A stretch of DNA of 56,920 nucleotides. Origin: JAFAXD01 sp035472475 (GTDB lineage Bacteria; Pseudomonadota; Alphaproteobacteria; Rhizobiales; Xanthobacteraceae). How positions within the stretch are numbered: position 1 is the stretch's first letter; the number at the start of each line of letters is the position of its first letter. Below are positions 1-7,746 of the stretch, one piece after another. The stretch lies in the NCBI GenBank assembly GCA_035472475.1, contig DATIPA010000072.1, forward strand, positions 1-56,920, in the 5' to 3' direction. A model generated the notes under the pieces. It worked only from the letters and a program-made list of their open reading frames with translations. It made no database searches and had not been told where the DNA came from. The position numbers were made by a program, and so were the translations under genes.

Positions 1-372
1 GTCGCCGACCGGGTTCAGCTCCAGCAAGTTCTGCTCAACCTGTTCAACAACGCGCTGGAGGCGATGAGTGCGGTTGCCGGACGCCCGGGCCTGTTGACGG
101 TGAAGTCGCAAGTGCTCGAACCGAGCGACGTCCTGATCCTGATCGAGGACAATGGCTGCGGGATCGATCCGGACAGCGCGGATCGCATCTTCGAGGCATT
201 CTTCACGACCAAGAGCCGCGGCATGGGAATGGGACTGGCCATCTGCCGTTCGATCGTCGAGGCGCACGGCGGGCGGCTATGGGCCGCGCCGGGATTGGCG
301 CAGGGCACCATCTTCTACATGACGTTGCCGATGCCTGCGCCGGCGGCAAAAGGTTGTTCGCTTGATGAGTAG
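1..372 (+). CDS. Sensor histidine kinase, C-terminal ATPase part (5' end outside window)
   Basis: The frame is open from base 1 and ends at TAG 370-372, so only the last 123 residues are present. They form a HATPase_c domain: the N box (LNLFNNALEAM, about residues 9-19), the G1 box (EDNGCGID), an F-box region (IFEAFFTTK) and the G2 box (GMGMGLAICRSIVEAHGG). This is the ATP-binding half of a two-component sensor kinase that phosphorylates a histidine lying upstream of the window. The input domain and cognate regulator cannot be seen. The stop overlaps the start of the next gene (ATGAGTAG), which suggests translational coupling. Confidence 0.93.
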   Translation, partial: VADRVQLQQVLLNLFNNALEAMSAVAGRPGLLTVKSQVLEPSDVLILIEDNGCGIDPDSADRIFEAFFTTKSRGMGMGLAICRSIVEAHGGRLWAAPGLAQGTIFYMTLPMPAPAAKGCSLDE

Positions 373-925
373 ATTCCAACCTGAGGAAAACGAATCCAAC
401 GCGGCGCGGCTGTTCTCGCAATTTTCTAATCTAGCACCGGTCTTGGAGCGGAATATCGAGGCGCTTCATGAGAGGCGACGGCGCGAAGCAGGGGCGGCAT
501 CGTGGCAGGAGAGAGCAGCGAATGCGATCGCAAGCTTTGTCGGGAGTTTTATGTTCGTTTATCTGCAACTCCTCTTTGTTGGCTTTTGGATTGCGGCTAA
601 CTTTCAGTTGATCCCTTACGTTCCAGCGTGGGACCATTCGTTCGTCATCCTGGCTATGGTTGCATCTGTTGAGGCCATCTTTCTAACAACCTTTGTGCTA
701 ATCACGCAGAACCGCATGGCGGCCGCGGCCGATAAGCGTGCTGATCTTGATCTTCAGATAAGCCTTTTGACGGAACACGAGATCACCAAACTCACCACTC
801 TTGTTTCCGAGATGGCAAACAAGATGGGTGTTAAGACAGATGTGGACCACGAATTGGAGGAAATAAAGCAAGACGTTGCCCCTGAAATGGTGCTCGACAA
901 AATTGAAAGGAAGAACGCTCGGTAG
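365..925 (+). CDS. DUF1003 family membrane protein
   Basis: A 186-residue protein starting at ATG 365 (a TTG at 362 is also in frame). The hydrophilic N-terminus is followed by two membrane segments at about residues 57-79 and 90-111, separated by a short loop with Trp and Pro, then a charged helical tail (LTEHEITKLTTLVSEMANKMG). This arrangement and the WQERAANAIASFVGSF entry segment match DUF1003, a family of inner-membrane proteins of unknown function. The gene overlaps the kinase stop by a few bases, so the two are probably co-transcribed. Confidence 0.85.
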   Translation: MSRFQPEENESNAARLFSQFSNLAPVLERNIEALHERRRREAGAASWQERAANAIASFVGSFMFVYLQLLFVGFWIAANFQLIPYVPAWDHSFVILAMVASVEAIFLTTFVLITQNRMAAAADKRADLDLQISLLTEHEITKLTTLVSEMANKMGVKTDVDHELEEIKQDVAPEMVLDKIERKNAR

Positions 926-1088
926 GAACGATTGGCCGGCAACACATGCATCCTAGCCGACATACCGCTTCATCGCAGCACCTGCGTCGCAGAGATGCAG
1001 GCATGGGCTATCGAAGCGCCCGTCAGTTGGGGAGCGTTCCGACGTGCGCCGGCTGAAAGCAGGGGTGGGTCTAAATGCAGGCATTCAA

Positions 1089-1310
1089 TCACCACGCTAG
1101 ATCGTAGCGAGCCTGAATCGGCCGAATAAGCTGAATAAACTTCGGGTCCAAGGCGCGCTCGCTGTCGATATAAAGCAACGTCCAGTTCGCATCGGACGTT
1201 CTGCTTGAAGACGGCGCAATCGCGATCTTCTCTACGATTGCGCCGCCGCTGCGCAACGCAGTGCGCGCGATCTTTTCTAGTTCTGTGAGTGTCTTTTTCG
1301 TTTTGATCAT
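1089..1310 (-). CDS. Small conserved-looking hypothetical protein, stress-promoter driven
   Basis: A 73-residue hydrophilic protein beginning MIKTKKTLTELEKIARTAL. The ATG at 1310 is preferred over an upstream in-frame start because it follows an AAAGG stretch and because a near-perfect EcfG-type promoter (1336-1360) ends just upstream. I recognise no domain. The N-terminal half looks helical and the C-terminal half contains NWTLLYIDSERALDP. The promoter suggests expression in the general stress response. Confidence 0.65.
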   Translation of the reverse strand: MIKTKKTLTELEKIARTALRSGGAIVEKIAIAPSSSRTSDANWTLLYIDSERALDPKFIQLIRPIQARYDLAW

Positions 1311-1335
1311 CAGAGCAACCTTTGGTCGGCGAGTT

Positions 1336-1360
1336 AACGCTGCGATGCAACATAGGTTCC
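1336..1360 (-). promoter_or_regulatory. EcfG-type (general stress) promoter
   Basis: On the minus strand GGAAC (1356-1360), 16 bases, then CGTT (1336-1339). This is an exact match to the GGAAC-N16/17-CGTT consensus of alphaproteobacterial EcfG sigma factors, and it lies 26 bases upstream of the ATG at 1310. Confidence 0.7.
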
Positions 1361-1622
1361 CATGCGGCAGAGCGGCCATCCCTCGACTCATGGGCGACGT
1401 GATCCATTCGAAGAGACCCGGGCGGAAGCTCGAAAGCTGAGGCGGAAGCGGCCGTGATTGTCAGAGAAGAAATACCGTCACGTCGGCGGTCCGACACAGT
1501 CTCGGCCCGAAGTCTCCGCGCGTTTTCATATTCCGCGTGGCAACGACGGATTGGCACATGGCGAGATAGGAACTAACGGGGTCTAGAGGACTTGATTTGG
1601 GTAGTTGCAGGAACGTCGAACG

Positions 1623-1895
1623 ATGTCAGACGTAAGATGGATCGCCAATAAATCGGAGCTTCCAGCGGGCAAAAAGTTTGTATTGGTTGAGTATGGAAAG
1701 GAAAATGGGCTAAGCCGCCATTCGTCCGGTCTAACCTACTCGGTCGATCGTGGCTTAAATGCCAACCTACTTGAGGCGCACCTTCAGACCGTAATCTCGG
1801 AGGCACAAACACTCGCCGATTTTGAAAAGATCGACACCGTGTATGTTACGGTGCCCAGGAAAGTAGCCCATCAGTCTGAAGGCGATGCGTCCTAA
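1623..1895 (+). CDS. Hypothetical protein
   Basis: A 90-residue protein read from the ATG at 1623 (an in-frame earlier start at 1605 adds six residues). It starts MSDVRWIANKSELPAGKKF and has no membrane segment or signal peptide. Codon use is less GC-biased than in neighbouring housekeeping genes. No family is recognised. It stands alone between two intergenic stretches. Confidence 0.55.
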   Translation: MSDVRWIANKSELPAGKKFVLVEYGKENGLSRHSSGLTYSVDRGLNANLLEAHLQTVISEAQTLADFEKIDTVYVTVPRKVAHQSEGDAS

Positions 1896-2335
1896 ACGTG
1901 TTAGGCCTTCCAAAAGGCTTCGGGAATGCGTAGCGAAGAATTTCCGCTGTCGGGCATTCGACGCGCAGCTGTCATTTGATTAGGCAAGAGGCATTTCGGC
2001 GCGACGTCTACCGAAGTTGGTTGCGCTGGGTTCGCGGCGTCTCCGGCAGGGCGGCGGGTAGCCCCGATCTTGGAACAAGTTTGTCGTGATTGCGCACAAC
2101 CCAAGCTGCATTCTCGGCCAGCAGCAGATCCGACCGGCGCGCCAACTCCCGCTGCTTGAAGTTTCCTATAGCCACGGGCGGGGCGTCGCGCTGGGGGGGA
2201 TTCGGAGGTGCGAGAAACGTCTCGCTGGAAATGCGTTGGCATTCGGCACACCTTGCTCCCTGAAGAGGGTATTATCTCTCGTCTCGGACCGTCGGCGTCG
2301 GGGCAAACAGGATGGCGACTGTTGGCTCGATTAGT
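1896..2335. other. 440-base stretch without a secure gene
   Basis: No recognisable gene was found. The only protein-like frame is on the minus strand, ending at TAG 2008-2010. It can be read from a GTG at 2175 (55 residues, containing NFKQRELARRSDLLLAENAA), and the open frame extends further upstream to about 2270 without an ATG or ribosome site. It is either a tiny gene or the relic of a longer one. Confidence 0.3.
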
Positions 2336-2500
2336 TCAAAGCCGTCCCATGAGAAGCAGCACCACCAGGATGACGAGGATGATTCCGATGATCCCCATGC
2401 CACCGTGGCCATAGCCGTATCCGTAGCCGCCGAACCGGCCACTGAAACCACCGAGTAAAAAGATCACGAGGATGATAACGAGGATTAATCCTAGCGACAT
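2336..2500 (-). CDS. DUF3309 family small membrane protein (copy 1)
   Basis: A 54-residue protein starting MSLGLILVIILVIFLLGG and ending ILVILVVLLLMGRL. Two hydrophobic helices flank a Gly/Tyr-rich turn (GGYGYGYGHGG), the DUF3309 pattern of unknown function. The start ATG at 2500 follows a strong ribosome site (GGAGAAGGGAC). A second, divergent member lies at 17670-17825, where an EcfG promoter is visible. None was found here. Confidence 0.85.
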   Translation of the reverse strand: MSLGLILVIILVIFLLGGFSGRFGGYGYGYGHGGMGIIGIILVILVVLLLMGRL

Positions 2501-2518
2501 GTCCCTTCTCCATCTACG

Positions 2519-2628
2519 GACCGCCAGTGGCGGTCTAGGCTAAGAAATTCGATCTATAGTTTGGAGAGAGGCGTAGCAACAGCTTAGCGCCAGCGCGGAG
2601 CCCCGCGGTGGGCGGGGCTCCCTTTTTG
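2519..2628 (+). ncRNA. Candidate small RNA ending in an orphan terminator
   Basis: The interval begins with a perfect hairpin (GACCGCC 2519-2525 and GGCGGTC 2529-2535) and ends with a strong intrinsic terminator whose T-run is on the plus strand. Both flanking genes are on the minus strand, so no annotated plus-strand gene uses this terminator. No promoter was identified. This is a structural inference only. Confidence 0.3.
2597..2628 (+). terminator. Intrinsic terminator (plus strand)
   Basis: A 10-bp perfect stem GGAGCCCCGC (2597-2606) / GCGGGGCTCC (2612-2621) with a 5-base loop, followed by CTTTTTG. The T-run makes it directional for plus-strand transcription. Confidence 0.75.
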
Positions 2629-2655
2629 CTTGTGATCGAAATCGAAAGGGCTGCG

Positions 2656-3069
2656 TCACTCAATTACGTCTACAACCCGCCGTGAACGTGGTTCTACCAA
2701 AACCGGTCGATCGTTAACAACTGCGTAGCGATAGCCGGAAACGTGGTACTCGTCTGGCACATCGTAGTAGGTGACGCCGCTTTCAGGAAGTACGGTACCA
2801 ACGCGAACGTGTTCTTGGTACCGATACGAGGGCCGTCGTTCTCGAACCACGTACTCGCGAAAGCGCGGTCGGTCATCCACGCCGAGGATGCCGCCGATCG
2901 TTCCGGTCACCGCTCCGACTGCTCCGCCAACGACAGCACCTGGAGCTCCTGCCGCACGACCACCTGCCGCTGCCCCCTCTTGTGCGCCACGGACTGTGCC
3001 CTGAGCATAGGCATTGCCGGCACCTATGAACGCTGCGAGTAGCGTCACGCTTAAGATCACTTTACGCAT
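2656..3069 (-). CDS. DUF1236 domain exported protein
   Basis: A 137-residue protein read from ATG 3069 (preceded by AAAGGAT). Residues 1-22 form a signal peptide (MRKVILSVTLLAAFIGAGNAYA). A low-complexity Gly/Ala glycine-zipper-like stretch follows (GAAAGGRAAGAPGAVVGGAVG). The C-terminal half carries the DUF1236 signature (GVTYYDVPDEYHVSGYRYAVV then DRPVLVEP). The function of this periplasmic family, common in Bradyrhizobium, is unknown. The gene lies just downstream of a CsbD gene on the same strand and may share its transcript. Confidence 0.85.
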   Translation of the reverse strand: MRKVILSVTLLAAFIGAGNAYAQGTVRGAQEGAAAGGRAAGAPGAVVGGAVGAVTGTIGGILGVDDRPRFREYVVRERRPSYRYQEHVRVGTVLPESGVTYYDVPDEYHVSGYRYAVVNDRPVLVEPRSRRVVDVIE

Positions 3070-3172
3070 TGTGTTGATCCTTTGAAAATTGAAAATCCTG
3101 CGAGCGGCGAGGCCAGGGATGCGGTGCCTACGCGCGAGTTTCCGCAAAGGCGCGAGTCGCACCCCGATTGAG

Positions 3173-3346
3173 CTACTTGCCGCGCAAGCTGTCTTTCACG
3201 CCACCGACGGCATTCTGTACCTTGCCTGCTGCCTTCTCGGCTTTGCCTTCGGCCTCAGTTTTGGCGTCGCCGGTAATTTTCCCAGCGGCCTCCTTGATGC
3301 TACCTTTTAGTTGGTGGCCGGCGCCTTTAATCCTGTCCTTATCCAT
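3173..3346 (-). CDS. CsbD family stress protein (copy 1)
   Basis: A 57-residue, highly charged, helix-forming protein (MDKDRIKGAGHQLKGSIKEA, then GKITGDAKTEAEGKAEKAAGK) with the full CsbD pattern. CsbD proteins accumulate under general stress in many bacteria, but their biochemical role is not known. The start at 3346 has a good ribosome site (AAAGGA). A stress-promoter-like sequence lies 50 bases upstream. A second, longer CsbD gene is at 6324-6641. Confidence 0.9.
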   Translation of the reverse strand: MDKDRIKGAGHQLKGSIKEAAGKITGDAKTEAEGKAEKAAGKVQNAVGGVKDSLRGK

Positions 3347-3395
3347 AGTGTGTCCTTTGACATACGGCTTCGACGCGTGAAGCGACTTCGCAATC

Positions 3396-3420
3396 AATCG
3401 ATGGCGCTGAGTTAAGTTCC
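3396..3420 (-). promoter_or_regulatory. Probable EcfG-type promoter, variant -10
   Basis: GGAAC (3416-3420), 16 bases, then GATT (3396-3399) on the minus strand. The -35 is perfect and the -10 differs from CGTT at two positions. The same GATT variant occurs before the DUF883 gene, which supports it. Confidence 0.45.
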
Positions 3421-3461
3421 ATTCCCCGCCTGGACCTTTCGAAATGCTACAAATTTATCAT

Positions 3462-3696
3462 CTACAAACGATCCACCGTGGGGGTGCCGTCCTCGTCCCC
3501 TAGCGGATCTTCACCGGCCTTGCGCAACAACTTGCCAGATGCCGTCGACAATGTCGCGAAACGCGCCCCGGCTAACGGGGTCGCCGATGAACCCGTCGCT
3601 ATCCTTGAGTTCGACGTTGTTGCTGTCGACGTCGACGGACGGCAGGCGTCGCGCGCCGTGGGCTGCCGCTACTGGGAGTGTACTCTGTTCAGTCAT
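3462..3696 (-). pseudogene. Frameshifted N-terminal remnant of a ROK-like protein
   Basis: From ATG 3696 (with an AGGGAAG site) the frame reads MTEQSTLPVAAAHG, then SVDVDSNNVELKDSDGFIGD and FRDIVDGIWQVVAQGR, and stops at 3511. Just before the stop, a second frame reads SGKLLRKAGEDPLGDEDG and ends at 3462. That reads as the natural continuation (RKLLRKAGEDPLGDE) after a lost or gained base. I recall similar N-termini in roughly 400-residue ROK-family proteins of Bradyrhizobium. Here only about 70 residues remain. The frameshift is visible; the family assignment is from memory. Confidence 0.5.
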
Positions 3697-3756
3697 ATGA
3701 TTTGCTTCCCTCACCCTGCGCTGATGGCTAAGCGCAACGCCCAGGCTGGCTATTCT

Positions 3757-3782
3757 GGAACTTTGCTGGTGGGGCGTTCGTT
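3757..3782 (+). promoter_or_regulatory. EcfG-type (general stress) promoter
   Basis: GGAAC (3757-3761), 17 bases, then CGTT (3779-3782). It faces the AI-2E family transporter gene and would give a leader of roughly 180 bases. Confidence 0.5.
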
Positions 3783-3967
3783 GGTTGGTTGGCCCTGAAG
3801 GCCGCTTGGCGGCTGCTGGTTGTGAGCTAACGTTGCCATTCTCTTTACGACCAGGTCCGTCGGATCGTGCCGGCGCGACAGCCGTTCGCGCACGCAGCAG
3901 GCCGGATCGAGCGCAACCCGCTGCAGGACAGGTTGTTGCAGGGACGTTTTGGAGGATCGTGGGAACA

Positions 3968-5875
3968 ATGACGAGCGTCGCCGGCGCGGTTGTCGCGGCA
4001 ATTATTATTGGGGCGCTCTACGTCGGGCGCGACGTGTTTATTCCCGTTGCGCTGGCAATCCTTCTCAGCTTCGCGCTTGCGCCGCTTGCGCGCCTCCTGC
4101 AGCGCGCGCACATCCCGCGCGTTCCATCCGTCATCGTCGTTGTTCTTCTCGCCTTCACCAGCATATTCGCGCTTGGCGGCGTGATCGCCAGTCAGATTGC
4201 CGAACTTGCCAGCGAACTTCCACGCTATGAATACACGATTCAGGAGAAGATCCGTTCGGTGCGCGGTACGGCAGCTGCCAGCGGCACGCTCGAGCGGGCG
4301 TCCGACGTTTTGCAGGACCTTCGCAAGGAGCTGAACACGCCGGCGCCACAATCGCCGTCGGCCGACACCGCCGTGCGCTTTCCGGCCGGACAGGAGAGCA
4401 AGCCAATAGCCGTCGAGGTGCGCCAGCCACCGCCCAGCGCGATGGAAAACCTGGTCACTCTGATCACTCCGCTACTGCGGCCCCTGACGACAACCGGTAT
4501 CGTCGGGATATTCGTGATCTTCATTCTGCTTCAGCGGGAAGATTTGCGGAACCGCTTTATCAAGCTTGCCGGGTCGCACGATCTTCAGAAAACCACAGCG
4601 GCGCTGGACGACGGCGCGCGACGGCTCAGCCGCCTGTTCCTGATTCAACTTGCTTTGAACGGGGTTTACGGGGTGGTCATCGGTGTTGGCTTGTGGTTGA
4701 TCGGCGTCCCCAATCCTGTGTTGTGGGGCATTTTGGGAGCCGTTCTCCGCTTCGTCCCATATATCGGCGCGGTGATTTCCGCCGTGTTTCCCCTGATCCT
4801 CGCCGCAGCCGTTGATCCAGGCTGGACAATGCTGCTGTGGACCGCGGGGCTCTTCCTGGTGGTCGAGCCGCTCGTCGGCCAGGTTGTCGAGCCGCTTTTG
4901 TATGGCCACAGCACCGGTCTCTCTCCTGTGGCAGTCGTGGCTTCTGCGACGTTCTGGACCGCACTCTGGGGACCGATCGGCCTCGTCGTTGCGACTCCTC
5001 TTACGGTCTGTCTCGTGGTGCTTGGACGCTACGTCGATCGCTTTCGATTCCTCGAAGTAATGCTCAGCGACCGTCCGCCGCTTTCGCCGCCGGAGCTGTT
5101 CTACCAGCGCATGCTGGCGGGTGACCCGATGGATGCTGCCGAGAAAGCTGAGGAATTTCTCAAGGAGCGTTCGCTTTCCGATTACTACGACGAAGTTGCG
5201 TTGCCCGGATTGAAGCTTGCCCAGAACGATATTTTACGCGGCGCGCTCGACGCCACTCAAAGTGCGAAGATCAGAGATGCTGCGCTCGAAGTTGTTGATG
5301 ACCTCGCGGATGAGGAAGACCGCAATAAGGAAGGGCGCGAGACCACGCACGACCCGGAAGCAGCCGCGGCGATCGAGGATGCTTCCGACCCAGATCTGGC
5401 AATTCCGGTACTCAGCTCCAGCGAGCTTTCGCCAGCATGGCAATCGCCCATACCGGTATTGTGCGTGGCCGGGCGAGGGCCGCTTGACGAGGCAGTTGCC
5501 GCGATGCTTGCGCAACTGCTCGGCAAGCACGGGTTGAATGCCCGGATCGAAAACGCGGAAGCAATCGCGAGCGGAAGCGCCGTCCGGCTGGACACGACGG
5601 GTATCGTCCTCATCTGCCTGTCGTATCTCGACGTGAGCAGCGCGGCGCACGTGCGGTACGCCATTCGGCGGCTGCGTCGGAAGTTGCCGCACGCGACGAT
5701 CCTTGTTGGGCGCTGGGATAGTGACGCGGACAAGCGGACGATTGGCGACATGGTGAAGGCCGACGTCGTCGTCGCAAAACTGCGGGAAGCCTTGGATTGC
5801 GCGGTGCGAGCCGCGCGAACCGGAGTTCCTCTCCCTTCGGGTGCGTCGCCGGAACTCACCATGACCGCTGCTTAG
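3968..5875 (+). CDS. AI-2E family transporter with extra soluble C-terminal domain
   Basis: A 635-residue protein from ATG 3968. GGAGG at 3951-3955 is somewhat distant, and an in-frame GTG at 3959 is possible. The first 390 or so residues have the AI-2E/PerM layout: paired N-terminal helices, a soluble loop (about residues 100-210), then a helix cluster including the conserved segment GVPNPVLWGILGAVLRFVPY. Ordinary family members are 340-400 residues long. The remaining 230 or so residues are hydrophilic and end in a Rossmann-like segment (IPVLCVAGRGPLDEAVAAML, then GIVLICLSYLDVSSAAHV), which looks like a B12-binding or receiver-type fold. The transported substrate is unknown. Confidence 0.88.
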   Translation: MTSVAGAVVAAIIIGALYVGRDVFIPVALAILLSFALAPLARLLQRAHIPRVPSVIVVVLLAFTSIFALGGVIASQIAELASELPRYEYTIQEKIRSVRGTAAASGTLERASDVLQDLRKELNTPAPQSPSADTAVRFPAGQESKPIAVEVRQPPPSAMENLVTLITPLLRPLTTTGIVGIFVIFILLQREDLRNRFIKLAGSHDLQKTTAALDDGARRLSRLFLIQLALNGVYGVVIGVGLWLIGVPNPVLWGILGAVLRFVPYIGAVISAVFPLILAAAVDPGWTMLLWTAGLFLVVEPLVGQVVEPLLYGHSTGLSPVAVVASATFWTALWGPIGLVVATPLTVCLVVLGRYVDRFRFLEVMLSDRPPLSPPELFYQRMLAGDPMDAAEKAEEFLKERSLSDYYDEVALPGLKLAQNDILRGALDATQSAKIRDAALEVVDDLADEEDRNKEGRETTHDPEAAAAIEDASDPDLAIPVLSSSELSPAWQSPIPVLCVAGRGPLDEAVAAMLAQLLGKHGLNARIENAEAIASGSAVRLDTTGIVLICLSYLDVSSAAHVRYAIRRLRRKLPHATILVGRWDSDADKRTIGDMVKADVVVAKLREALDCAVRAARTGVPLPSGASPELTMTAA

Positions 5876-6323
5876 TTCTTTGCGCCATGCTGCTGGGGCG
5901 CCGCACCTCGTCTCACGTCCTACGACGTCGGATGAACGGAATTAGGGAGGTGACGGCCCCGGCGCTCGCCGAGGAGGACTGGCCGAGGCCGTCGTGCCGC
6001 TTGGAGGGTGACCCCAAAGCGGCACAAACCAACTCAGCAAAATTCAGGCCGGTTCCGAATCGCCTATTGGCACGCGTTCCTCTGGCATCTGCGTGAGTGC
6101 TCGGTGCGCCAGCCGGTCGTATTCCTCGGCGATCTTGAGAATGGTCACCCTGGGGATAAGGCACGTACTGAGGGTTCGGACCACGCGTTCCTCCAACGCC
6201 ACGCTCCGTTGCCAAGCTTTGTTGAAGTTCACAAACCCACAGTTTTAAGCGCCGCCCATACCGCGACCGCTGTAGTTAACGCACCACGGATAAATCACAA
6301 CCGCCCGAGCCGGCATGCGCACG
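5876..6323. other. 448-base interval with one doubtful small gene
   Basis: Apart from the doubtful minus-strand frame at 6044-6232, no gene, terminator or repeat was recognised between the transporter and the second CsbD gene. Confidence 0.3.
6044..6232 (-). CDS. Possible small hypothetical protein
   Basis: A 62-residue frame from GTG 6232, beginning MNFNKAWQRSVALEERVVRT. The composition is protein-like, with an amphipathic helix (PRVTILKIAEEYDRLAHRAL). There is no convincing ribosome site and no family is recognised. It could be a real short gene or a fragment. Confidence 0.35.
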   Translation of the reverse strand: MNFNKAWQRSVALEERVVRTLSTCLIPRVTILKIAEEYDRLAHRALTQMPEERVPIGDSEPA

Positions 6324-6641
6324 TCACAGAGGACGGTGCATTCTACCCAAGAGCCAGCCAATGCCGAGCGCAACAAAAACCGCCGTGTAAGGCTGGGTTT
6401 CGATCGTGTCGCGCAAAGTACTTTCAAACGAAGAAGCGGTTCTGCGGGCGGCGGCCACGGTGTCGTCCGCGATCTGAGACGCGCCGTCCCGTGCTTGACC
6501 ATAGAGGTCCTGTGCGGTGCCCTTGACCTGGTTCGCGATTCCTTCAACCTGGGTCTTGGCGTCGCCGACGACGCGGCCAAGTCCTTCTTGTGCCTTTCCG
6601 CCTAAGTTCCTGGCCGTCCCAGCGACCCGATTCTCATCCAT
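6324..6641 (-). CDS. CsbD family protein with C-terminal membrane anchor (copy 2)
   Basis: A 105-residue protein from ATG 6641. Residues 1-45 are a CsbD unit (MDENRVAGTARNLGGKAQEG, then GRVVGDAKTQVEGIANQVKG). Next is an amphipathic region (DGASQIADDTVAAARRTAS), and a C-terminal hydrophobic helix (YTAVFVALGIGWLLGRMHRP) recalls the DUF883/YqjD tail. It therefore looks like a membrane-anchored stress protein. The start codon and ribosome site are duplicated by a 27-base tandem repeat, so a second in-frame start at 6668 adds nine residues. Confidence 0.85.
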   Translation of the reverse strand: MDENRVAGTARNLGGKAQEGLGRVVGDAKTQVEGIANQVKGTAQDLYGQARDGASQIADDTVAAARRTASSFESTLRDTIETQPYTAVFVALGIGWLLGRMHRPL

Positions 6642-6685
6642 GACTTCTCTCCACTGAGTCTCATCCATGACTTCTCTCCACTGAG
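6632..6685. repeat. 27-base perfect tandem duplication over a start codon
   Basis: Bases 6632-6658 and 6659-6685 are identical. On the minus strand each unit carries GGAGAGAAGTC followed by ATG, so both the ribosome site and the start of the CsbD gene are doubled, and the 27-base length keeps the frame. Confidence 0.9.
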
Positions 6686-6956
6686 CTGTGCGTACTTCAA
6701 CGCGGCACTTGCGAACTGGTTCACCGGGCACAATGCCGCGCGAGTCTAAATGCGGCAGCTGTGTCATTTGACGCAGAGCGGGCGCAACTGAAGCGATGGC
6801 GCCAGTGCGGTAGTCGTAGATGATTCCAGGAGTTCGCCGCGACACAGCTTTGAATGAGATAACCGGGCCCCAACCGAATAAGTATCGCTTCTTCCGGAAC
6901 GATCGCTGGCTCACAGGACTTACTCATTTAGAAATTTTCAAGGACAGGAGGACCCA
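6686..6956. other. Intergenic, nothing recognised
   Basis: The CsbD frame stays open leftward into this stretch on the minus strand, but the implied peptide is not protein-like. No exact stress promoter was found. A GGAAC at 6896-6900 lacks a matching -10 at 16-17 bases. Confidence 0.3.
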
Positions 6957-7229
6957 ATGATCGGACGTGTGGCAGTTCTAGTTGTGGCGGTGGCAGGTAT
7001 TTGCAGCGCAATGCCTGCCGGAGCGGAAGAGGTCGGGGTCGGTGTTGGTCCGAACGGCGTAACAGTCGGGGCGATCCACGGTGACCGGGATCGCGACCGA
7101 ACGAAGACCGTTATTATCAACAAGGATCGCGATCACGACGGAGATAGAGACAAAACAATTATCATTAACAAGGATCGCGATCACGACAGAGATCACAATC
7201 GAGGATCAGTCGTCGTTGAACATGATTGA
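6957..7229 (+). CDS. Small exported Asp/Arg-rich repeat protein
   Basis: A 90-residue protein from ATG 6957 with a strong AGGAGG site. Residues 1-23 form a signal peptide (MIGRVAVLVVAVAGICSAMPAGA). The mature part is a two-fold 16-residue repeat (TKTVIINKDRDHDGDR and DKTIIINKDRDHDRDH), with the DNA repeated at a 48-base period. The DRDHDGDRD runs recall acidic calcium-binding loops, but no family is recognised. A strong terminator follows, so it is a one-gene unit. Confidence 0.75.
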   Translation: MIGRVAVLVVAVAGICSAMPAGAEEVGVGVGPNGVTVGAIHGDRDRDRTKTVIINKDRDHDGDRDKTIIINKDRDHDRDHNRGSVVVEHD

Positions 7230-7262
7230 GTGTGAACAATCATAGCTCAACTCGGTAAATCT

Positions 7263-7299
7263 CCCGCCACACCATCAAAATGGTGTGGCGGGCCCTTTT
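7263..7299 (+). terminator. Intrinsic terminator after the Asp-rich protein gene
   Basis: A 13-bp perfect stem (7263-7275 with 7280-7292, CCCGCCACACCAT / ATGGTGTGGCGGG) with a CAAA loop, followed by CCCTTTTA. Confidence 0.85.
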
Positions 7300-7446
7300 A
7301 TCTCGCGCCCGGCCAATTGCCTGCAGGCGGATCTCCACCACCCACGTCGTGCGGTCCGACCTGTTCCCACGTCCTGGCTTGCTGGAGCCTTTTGCTGATT
7401 GTGAAGTTGGTGTCGCAGGATCGATCCTGACAGTGGAGATATCGCC

Positions 7447-7590
7447 GTGCCCGAAGAGCCTGAGAAACTAAAAGCCGATGAATACGAAAAGCTAGCCGAC
7501 GCAGCCGTCGATCCTGAGGAGAAGAAGAGACTTCAAGAATTGGCGCGTGCAGCGCGCAATGTGGCTCCGACAGGTAGCGATCCCGCCTAA
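7447..7590 (+). CDS. Very small acidic hypothetical protein
   Basis: A 47-residue frame from GTG 7447, preceded by GTGGAGAT. It starts MPEEPEKLKADEYEKLADAA, is charged and helix-forming, and has no membrane segment. The composition and the ribosome site argue for a real gene. No family is recognised. Confidence 0.45.
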   Translation: MPEEPEKLKADEYEKLADAAVDPEEKKRLQELARAARNVAPTGSDPA

Positions 7591-7746
7591 GGATCATCGG
7601 ACTGGAAAGCTGCTACGGGCTATTCGAGCCTCGAGCTGAGGGTGCCCGATGTTAGCGGCCCTGGACGCCTTATGTCTTTTGACGCAAACCTGCGGGAACT
7701 CGAAACTCCTTTCGCGCGTCCGACGACGCGCGTCGCGTCGAGCATG

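Noticed and set aside
970..1557. 195-residue minus-strand frame overlapping the 73-residue gene
   Set aside because: Arg/Ser-rich, no ribosome site, and the competing frame at 1089-1310 has a proper start and an exact stress promoter.
6896..6921. EcfG-type promoter before the Asp-rich exported protein
   Set aside because: GGAAC is followed at 16-17 bases by GACT/ACTT, which does not match the -10 element.
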